From assembly GCA_014885115.2 (NCBI GenBank), contig WKLE02001659.1, forward strand, positions 1 to 13,769: a stretch of DNA of 13,769 nt, read 5' to 3'. The position numbers and the translations under genes are program-made. This DNA comes from Asterionellopsis glacialis (Eukaryota; Bacillariophyta; Plagiogrammaphyceae; Rhaphoneidales; Asterionellopsidaceae). The notes beneath the pieces are model-generated. The model made no database searches, had not been told where the DNA came from, and saw only the letters and a program-made list of their open reading frames with translations. Below are positions 8,241 to 13,769 of this stretch, piece by piece. Within the stretch, counting starts at the first letter, position 1. Each line of letters begins with the position of its first letter.

Positions 8241-8747
8241 AATGTTCAGTCACGTTCCATGAACACTTAAAGAACCTAGATGAGGTGGTATACCAACTTC
8301 TCAAATATAAGATCACTACAATGGATCCTTCTAAGATAGCATCTTTGATAAGAACAGGAGAAACACTCACTATAGCAATTGACAGATCCAAAAAGGATCA
8401 AGCGGGCACCTTTGCATGGATCATTGATACCCAAGACCATACCACTATATCTGAAGGCATGGGACCAGTCCATGGACACAGTGCCACTATGACATCTCAC
8501 AGAACTGAACTGTATGGCATGACTTCTGCTCACAAATTCCTGTACCAAATATGCATATATTACACAAAAGGAATCACTAACCCATAACGCACAACTTAAA
8601 GTTGCAGTTGACAAACTTGCAGACTATGCATACTCCAAGTGTTCCCCAAGCAAAGATACCATTGACCCCTTTGACACTACAATCATATCCTTGAAATTAG
8701 GCAGTAGTCAGGTAACTTCAAAAATAATAAAATGTTCTATTTATTAA
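8222..8747 (+). pseudogene. Retroelement copy A: partial RNase H domain
   Basis: Frame 2 reads FHEHLKNLDEVVYQLLKY, then the RNase H start TIAIDRSKKDQAGTFAWII with the first catalytic Asp, GPVHGHSATM, and SHRTELYGM with the second catalytic residue Glu. After a shift near 8560-8583 (TAA 8585-8587 in the old frame), frame 3 continues with LKVAVDKLADYAY, where the Asp matches the third acidic position. It stays open to TAA 8745-8747. The domain stops before the conserved HVKGHQD box, so the 3' part is missing. Unlike copy B, this copy keeps the three acidic residues that can be placed. RNase H removes RNA from the RNA-DNA hybrid during reverse transcription. Confidence 0.75.
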
Positions 8748-8781
8748 TTGCTGCAGCTAGTGATAACTTTGGAAACCAATT
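8748..8781. other. Junction between two tail-to-tail retroelement copies
   Basis: About 35 bases separate the last open codon of copy A (plus) from the terminal TAG of copy B (8784-8782, minus). No poly(A), simple repeat or obvious target-site duplication is visible here, so the breakpoint is not resolved. Confidence 0.6.
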
Positions 8782-9846
8782 CTACTCGCGACAACAGCCT
8801 GAACCATCAGAGAAATAAACTAATTGTGGAATAAATTCAATCCAGTTGGAAATGAAAATAGTGATTAATGGTGCGTACTCCTTTGATTTCTCATGATTTT
8901 TCATGTTTAATGCTTTGTATGATAGTTGGGTGCCAAACAGAGAGCCAGTTCTGCAATTGTGTAGTTGATTTATTCTGTGTATGGTCCTCAAGTGAGTCAA
9001 AGAAAATTGATCTATATGCTCGTATACTGCTTTCATTTCCTCTAATGCTCTTGTCTTCTGGATAGAAGCTTGCTGGGACATGTCCTTGCTGTGTTTGCAC
9101 AAATTACGGATATTTCAGTATGTTGTGTACCACGTAAATATAATTTTTATCATAGTTGTTGTCCATGTCTGGCCGTTGTGTCTGGTGAATTTTTGACTGA
9201 CATAGAGTCGTGATTGAAGGTCGGCCCACTCTGCTGCAAACCTACCTTGTAGTATGCTAATCCAACCTATCTCTGATTGTATATTGTAAACTACTCGTAC
9301 TAATGTGTCAAGAGGTGTACACATGTGACTGAAGAACGATTCCAGGCCATATATTAGAGTGTCACGTAAGCATGGTTCTGATGAGATCTGGTCACATGCA
9401 AGGCGGAGCTTTTGCAGGAGAAGTTTCCAAGATTGAACTAAATCTGCGTTGTCACATTGGAAATGGTGGATAAAGTCTTCCATGTGGCGATTGCATCCAG
9501 GACAAATTTCTGTGGTATCCTTGTTGAACCGAGATGTTACAGTATTCAATGGCAAATGTGAGTGGATGAGTTTGATCAAAATGGGATATCGAGGAGGCAT
9601 TGCCAAGGTTACTGTTTCTAGTGCACTTTGATTTATCGATCGGATTTGCGTATCAGAGAATGACTGTCTCTCCTGGATATAATTCTCCAAGGGTTGAGCA
9701 TGACGTATGCAAGATGGATATTTTCCATTGCATGTAACTTTATTGATATTCAATTGGGCGGGATTGTTAGAGAATTGGACGACTTGAGTGATGTTGTGGG
9801 GTGGTGTCAATTGGTGCATAGAGCTGGCAAGGTGGTCAGCCTCCAC
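8782..9846 (-). pseudogene. Retroelement copy B: C-terminal region with zinc knuckle
   Basis: The frame starts right after the RNase H end (NVEADHLASSMHQL) and runs to TAG 8784-8782 with one internal stop, TGA 9117-9115. It contains SCIRHAQPLENYI, MPPRYPILIKLIHSHLPLN, and a Cys/His knuckle CPGCNRHMEDFIHHFQC at 9504-9454 (C-x2-C-x8-H-x3-C), the usual C-terminal finger of such retroelements. The tail after the TGA keeps family-like features (NIRNLCKHSKDMSQQA), so the stop at 9117 probably replaced a Trp codon. The terminal stop at 8784-8782 could be the native end, because the C-terminal residues become poorly conserved. Confidence 0.8.
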
Positions 9847-10320
9847 ATTGAGTTATGCCGGTAGTGGCAGGTCAGTCACACTAATCTGATTGTCTTGATG
9901 GCCTTTAACGTGAACAAGTTCATAAATTGGGATTTTGCTAAGTCTATCTACAATCAATTGGATAACATCCCAGTCATTGAGCAGTGTAGAGTTTGGTAAG
10001 GGTTTTTTGTGATCTCGCAAGTTTTTAATATGTGTAAGTAAGGATTCACTATCAGTATACTGATACAGTTGAAGGTGTTCCGGCCATTTGATGGTATGGT
10101 AATGATGGAGGAGATATAAAAACTGAACCCAAGAGAGAAAGCCATAAGCCTTGGCTCGCATCGATGACCCAATATAGCATCCATAGGCCCATCCTGCACA
10201 TGATGCAAGTCAGCTACCGGTGGAAAATGCCGCTACCCAGCCAAATGAGCCTGTGCCTTTCTCAGATACTGAACTGTTGCTGGTGATTATGACCACTGAA
10301 TCTTGAACAGCTTCTATAAT
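9780..10320 (-). pseudogene. Retroelement copy B: RNase H domain with catalytic losses
   Basis: The order is IITSNSSVSEKGTGSFGWV, SSMRAKAYGFLS, QYTDSESLL, VHVKGHQDNQ and LNVEADHLA. The first acidic position reads Asn (10278-10276) where the family has Asp, and the second reads Lys (10152-10150) where the family has Glu in RAEAYG. The third Asp (10053-10051), the HVKGHQD box (9912-9892) and the last Asp remain. Stops at TGA 10212-10210 and TAA 9855-9853 break the frame. With two acidic residues gone the domain could not have been active even if it were read through. Confidence 0.85.
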
Positions 10321-11325
10321 CAAATAAATGGACACTCTAATGTCAAGCTTGTAGTGTAAATGCTTGGACCATGATTGCTGATTTTTGATGAATTGGTGGA
10401 AATCGGAAGGTTGAATACTGAGGATTGATTGCCTTGGTTGTATATGTTGGATGATGCACCACTTCTGTCCTACTGGGGCTACGTTGACCGGGATGCTGGA
10501 AGATGGTAAGTAGTGTGTAGTGTTGGCTGTTGGATAAAACTCTTCTGTAGTACTAGATTTGTATTCGTAGTATTGGTTTTGGATTCACATATAGAGGGTT
10601 GCTGAAACATAGTCATAATAGCTGAACCAGCGCTGGCGTAGCTTGTCATACAAGTGCAACCATTCCAGAAGTGGTTCACTTAGTCTGCCATCTTTTGAAG
10701 AGATTAACCTACATGCACGTTTCTAGGATCGCCATGAAGCCTTGTCTGGTTTACCTTGTTTGAACTGTTTCCATGTTGTGGAAGGTGAGGTGAGGAGGAT
10801 TTCCCCGTTTTCAACCTCCGGTTGTACATGGGTGCCAACCACCGAAGTGATGTCTGAAATGGTGATCACTTGCAAATATAGTCTGCAATAATTTATCTGT
10901 TTAGTTTCTCTTGGTTTGAATGTCTTTTCTTGCAAGACAAAGTCCATAATGCACCTGTCATTAACGCATTGTAGGGTGTTGCATGGTTTTATTTGGAAGG
11001 ATATAGAACCGTCAAATGTGCTGAGATATTGGCGGAGAGATGTAAACTATTTAGTTTCTAAATGGAGTAATTCGGTTGTCATATTCTCCAAAGGTGAGAA
11101 ACTGGTGCCAATCTGAGCCATTGTCTACGTAAAGTTGATGTGTAGGAGGGTTGAGATAAAGGAACTTGATCGCCAGTGTTTAATATACAGTAGGATCTGA
11201 CCAATACCCTAGACATCATATAAAGAATGGCAAGCAAGGCCACCAAGAGACTTTGGGCCAAATACTATTTCTTTCTTTGTATTTCTATTAAAACCAGCTT
11301 TTGCTAGAAGTGCTCGGGTCAGTTT
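10321..11325 (-). pseudogene. Retroelement copy B: RT thumb/connection region
   Basis: A single frame runs from about 11325 into the RNase H part. It includes LTRALLAKAGFNRN, KEIVFGPKSLGGLACHSL, QINYCRLYLQVITISDITS (about 10905-10850), KQGKPDKASWRS and LLEWLHLYDKLRQRWF. Stops are TAG 11211-11209, TAG 11127-11125, TAG 11049-11047, TAG 10725-10723 and TGA 10587-10585, with no frameshift over more than 2 kb. The INYCRLYLQV block aligns with LNVCQLRLRVLTVSDIS of copy A. This part follows the RT palm in the same polyprotein. A clean frame broken only by stops suggests point-mutation decay rather than indels. Confidence 0.82.
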
Positions 11326-13027
11326 TTTTTTTAATTTTCATCAATGCCTGTTTGGAGAAGTGGCTAAAAGGAAGACAGTAGCCGATACTGGGAAGGAAGA
11401 TTGCAAAGTAATATGTCCAAGCTTCCTGACAGTAAAATGGATTAGACAAAATGAATTGCTGGGTTTGGTTCCCACTTGGTGGCTTTAAGCAGCCTAGAGT
11501 TTTGTGATCCGTAAATGGTGATGATCAGCAAATAACTAAATTGCAGTCCTCTGTATTAGATGGAACTGAAATTTTGAGGGGAAAGTAACTGTGAAGAGTC
11601 GGCTCTCCTCGAGGAGTTAAGATGAAGTCGGAATCATGATAAAGGCACTTGGAAAATTCCAAATCACCTCCGCATTGCCAGAGTAAGTTATTCCATAGTT
11701 AAGCGTTGTGCTGCATTTTTTGGAAGAGATGAGAGATGTCTTCATTTGGGGAGGTTGAGTTACAATACCCTGTGCTGTCATCAACGAAGCCAATAATACT
11801 AATAAATAGTTCCTGTCTGCCGTCGATAGATGTAAACCTGGCACCAAATGTCGCGTTATTATAGCAATTGAATAGAATGCTGCTAAGGAATACCCAAATT
11901 ACTGGAGAGTTGCCACTGCCTTGGCCAGAGCCATAGATTGGAGATGCTTTGCAATACTGATAAAAACTATAAAATTACCCTAGGCTTGTTTTGAGTTTGT
12001 ATTTAGCTTCTAAAAGGGTTTGAGCCATAACATAGCAAACAGATTTGTGAGTGCTAAACGATTGACTAGCGATGGATGCAAGTGAGCACAAAATTCTATC
12101 AGAACAAGCTGTTGCGTCGTTTGCAAACTTGATAGATGAGTAGCGTGTCAATCTGGAATACTCTTGGATTTGTTCTTCAATAAAAACAGGATCATGGGCA
12201 GTGCATCCTGGTCTCCCCCAAATTGTCCTTCATTCAAGATCTTGTTATCCTCTGCAGTGTGAATGGCGCTATGCCAACTCATGCTTAATATCAGGTTGTA
12301 ATTGGCCTCATAGATATGGATCATGTGGAGACAATGTACTCTGGTATCCCCTTGTTTTTTTAAGATCATAACATTGACTATCAGCTGCCATTGTTGGAAA
12401 GAATAGCCCTGTTGTAAGGTGTAGTTAATTAGGTGAAGTCTGGTCTGGAGAAGGAAAGTGTGTTTTAGTTCTAATTCAGCATACTCTTCTGTTTTAGAAA
12501 TGGGAACATCATGTTGTTTAACTAAGGCATGATAGTGGCCTAGATGTATACCGGATGGTGACGTTGAAGTGGTTTCTTTCCATGTTTGTATCTTAGATTT
12601 ATAGTCTTCAAGATTGATTTGAGGAGCATCAGGATTTGATGATATCCGTTGTTTAAGAGATTTGATAAACAAAGAGGTAATATCTGATAACTGAAAAGAG
12701 TTGTCGTAGTTGCCCTCCAAAATCAAGTCAGAGTACTCGCTAGTCCCTACGAATGGTATCTGGGTAGACAAAGGTTCAACTGTAAATGGAGTACCATGAG
12801 CTTGGCCAAAGTGATTTTGATTGTGTTTCAATATGAATTTGTTGATTTGTGCAGCTTCAGTTATATCCACCCAGTCAGTGGGTGGGCAAATCGTGTGGCT
12901 TTGGTGAGCGCCAGTGACCTAATATTACTTTGCAAGGTTCTAATCAATGTAACACACTACTGTTTGCTTTGTAGGTGATCAAATCTTGAATACTGGAGGC
13001 ATCAGATGGATGGTTTTGGTACAGATA
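11326..13027 (-). pseudogene. Retroelement copy B: reverse transcriptase domain, broken
   Basis: The segment preceding the RT begins with TDWVDITEAAQINKFIL (about 12895-12840) and FGQAHGTPFTVEPL, then WKETTSTSPSGIHLGHYHAL and KKQGDTRVHCLHMIHIYEAN. After a one-base shift near 12181-12186 the palm follows: motif A FANDATACSDRI (12127-12092), GSGQGSGNSPVIW (near 11926-11903), and motif C FVDDSTG (11788-11768). Further stops include TAA at about 11973 and 11707 and a TGA near 11527. A shift in the T10 run (11323-11332) moves the sense to the next frame. The catalytic Asp pair in FVDD and the Asp of motif A are intact. It would copy element RNA into DNA during target-primed reverse transcription. 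Confidence 0.85.
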
Positions 13028-13486
13028 TTATAGTTTCCTAGCTGCGTTGTATTTCAGTCTTTCATGGTGTAGTTCCTGAGATTGTGGTGGTTGTGTAGGT
13101 TGTTGGGCTTTACATTCAGCACTGAGGGCTGCTTGCACTACCAAAGCATTGATCTTCTTGGCAACCTTAGGGGTCGAAGAGTCTGAGTCGAGTTGGTCTA
13201 ACATTTTTCTGATATTGTTAAGGTTTAAGTGGTTATACATAGCTTCAACATATAGTCGATTTGGCTTGCGATTGGCGCTTTGTATTCCTTGTGATTGAGC
13301 TGGAGCAAGTGGAGATGTAAGGTTGCCAAATAGTGAGTGTGTGTTAATATCAATGAACATGCCTTGGTGATCAGATACCACCCGGTGGTGGAACGATTCA
13401 TATCCTGCTGCTACTGTAGATTCTAAGATGACTTTGGTGCACAATGCATAGTCAATATGGCATTGGTAACAACATATCACGTCCAA
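13028..13486 (-). pseudogene. Retroelement copy B: end of endonuclease domain and linker
   Basis: The frame contains HIDYALCTKVILES (13459-13417), then FHHRVVSDHQGMFIDINTHSLFG. The SDH catalytic motif of exonuclease-endonuclease-phosphatase (APE-like) endonucleases is at 13375-13367. The linker (YVEAMYNHLNLNNIRKMLDQL; AALSAECKAQQPT) leads to the RT part. Only the C-terminal end of the nuclease is present: the N-terminal two thirds with the catalytic Glu and Asp-His elements are missing because the element stops at the junction with the integrase sequence. The ATG at 13486 lies in sequence belonging to the integrase frame, so it is not a true start. Confidence 0.78.
13452..13486. other. Junction between gypsy integrase and copy B endonuclease
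   Basis: The integrase frame is recognisable to about 13461 and the endonuclease frame from about 13459. The two overlap by at most a few bases, so the breakpoint is tight and lacks filler sequence. A short microhomology cannot be excluded. Confidence 0.7.
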
Positions 13487-13769
13487 ATACTAGCTGTCCT
13501 GGTGTGGCTTCTAATGTAGTGTGGTAAGTACTACGTATGACCCATGCTACGGCGCTGAGTATTTTATCTCCCGGTTCATCATCTCCTATAGTAGGTGGAT
13601 TGGCGGATTCGCTTATGTTGAGTACAAGTAATGAGTTACCAACTACTTGATGCACACGTTCTATGATACCGTTTGATTGGGGATTGTACGTGGTTGTAGG
13701 CTTTTTACTTAGACCAAAGTTTTTCCGTGTCTCTTTGAAGATGCCCTTAAACTCTGAGCCATTGTCGTA
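13452..13769 (-). pseudogene. Ty3/gypsy integrase fragment, cut by window edge and by copy B
   Basis: The frame is open from the right edge to TGA 13454-13452 (105 codons plus stop). It starts YDNGSEFKG, continues KKPTTTYNPQSNGIIERVHQ, then WVIRSTYHTTLEATPGQLVF and GRDMLLPM. Asp 13766-13764 and Glu in NGIIE match the last two residues of the DDE integrase core, with 34 residues between, one fewer than the usual spacing. GRDMLLPI is normally followed by a F-x-A-D-W block, but here the sense breaks after LPM and the sequence continues as the endonuclease of copy B. It is therefore cut there. The rest of the element lies beyond the window. Confidence 0.88.

Larger units (their letters stand above)
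7082..8747 (+). mobile_element. Retroelement copy A, truncated at both ends
   Basis: This is the extent of recognisable retroelement protein on the plus strand. It begins just after where the RT palm should end and stops inside RNase H. No terminal repeats, target-site duplication or poly(A) tail were found. Missing 3' sequence argues against a simple 5'-truncated insertion and suggests a later deletion or a break caused by copy B. Confidence 0.7.
8782..13466 (-). mobile_element. Retroelement copy B, 5'-truncated, endonuclease-RT-RNase H
   Basis: The order of domains is endonuclease end, linker, RT, connection, RNase H and zinc knuckle, all on the minus strand over 4.7 kb. This is a non-LTR (LINE-like) retrotransposon layout with APE-type nuclease and RNase H. 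The 5' break falls in the nuclease domain, next to integrase-coding sequence in the same orientation. 5' truncation is typical for such elements. No poly(A) tail is visible at the 3' end. Confidence 0.8.

Noticed and set aside
8868..9065. Plus-strand open frame with no ATG support, and 9449-9631 on the same strand
   Set aside because: Both lie antisense to the C-terminal region of copy B, where the minus-strand frame carries the zinc knuckle and conserved blocks.
11079..11261. Minus-strand open frame of 60 codons and a 76-codon one at 11617-11847
   Set aside because: Both are out-of-phase readings of copy B. The true phase over the same bases gives the family motifs, including FVDDSTG.
7082..13466. 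Copies A and B as one long inverted repeat forming a hairpin RNA
   Set aside because: The shared domains differ strongly at residue level by eye, so long perfect base pairing is unlikely.
292..13769. A non-standard genetic code in which stops are read as amino acids
   Set aside because: TAA, TAG and TGA all interrupt otherwise good frames, in unrelated families, together with clear frameshifts and lost catalytic residues. Decay explains this better than recoding.

Overview
The window looks like a repeat-rich, AT-rich stretch of a eukaryotic nuclear genome: a graveyard of decayed mobile elements with no intact gene. Every recognisable protein is broken by stops or frameshifts. The protein families (an endonuclease/reverse transcriptase/RNase H retroelement with an FVDDSTG palm motif, a Ty3/gypsy integrase, and a transposon protein with LMQPENL, LEPV and AWRPLGY motifs) remind me most of elements in diatoms and related stramenopiles. 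That host guess comes from family recollection only, is moderate at best, and needs a database search. I see no prokaryotic operon structure, rRNA, tRNA or CRISPR array.

Layout. (1) 292-4942, plus strand: a long broken coding region or polyprotein relic. In order it holds an unrecognised N-terminal part, a Cys/His zinc-finger-like part, a Ulp1-type (C48) cysteine-protease domain, a Lys/Glu-rich repetitive linker, a coiled-coil part, and a second papain-fold-like cysteine-protease domain. (2) 4973-6690, minus strand: a broken transposon protein with an N-terminal zinc finger and a conserved core, ending about 30 bases from the end of the plus-strand gene. These two convergent genes could be the cargo of one large DNA transposon. 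(3) 6691-7081: non-coding, with nested inverted repeats. (4) 7082-8747, plus: a fragment (post-RT region plus RNase H) of a diverged endonuclease-RT-RNase H retroelement (copy A). (5) 8782-13466, minus: a longer copy of a related element (copy B), from the end of the endonuclease domain through RT, RNase H and a C-terminal zinc knuckle. (6) 13452-13769, minus: the end of a Ty3/gypsy integrase, joined directly to the endonuclease part of copy B.

The two retroelement fragments lie tail to tail with only about 35 bases between their last open codons. Copy B has lost two of the RNase H acidic residues, and most of its premature stops can be explained by single C-to-T or G-to-A transitions. The best candidate for something undescribed is region 1-2: a two-gene transposon-like unit carrying two different cysteine-protease-like domains next to a Plavaka/KDZ-like transposon protein.
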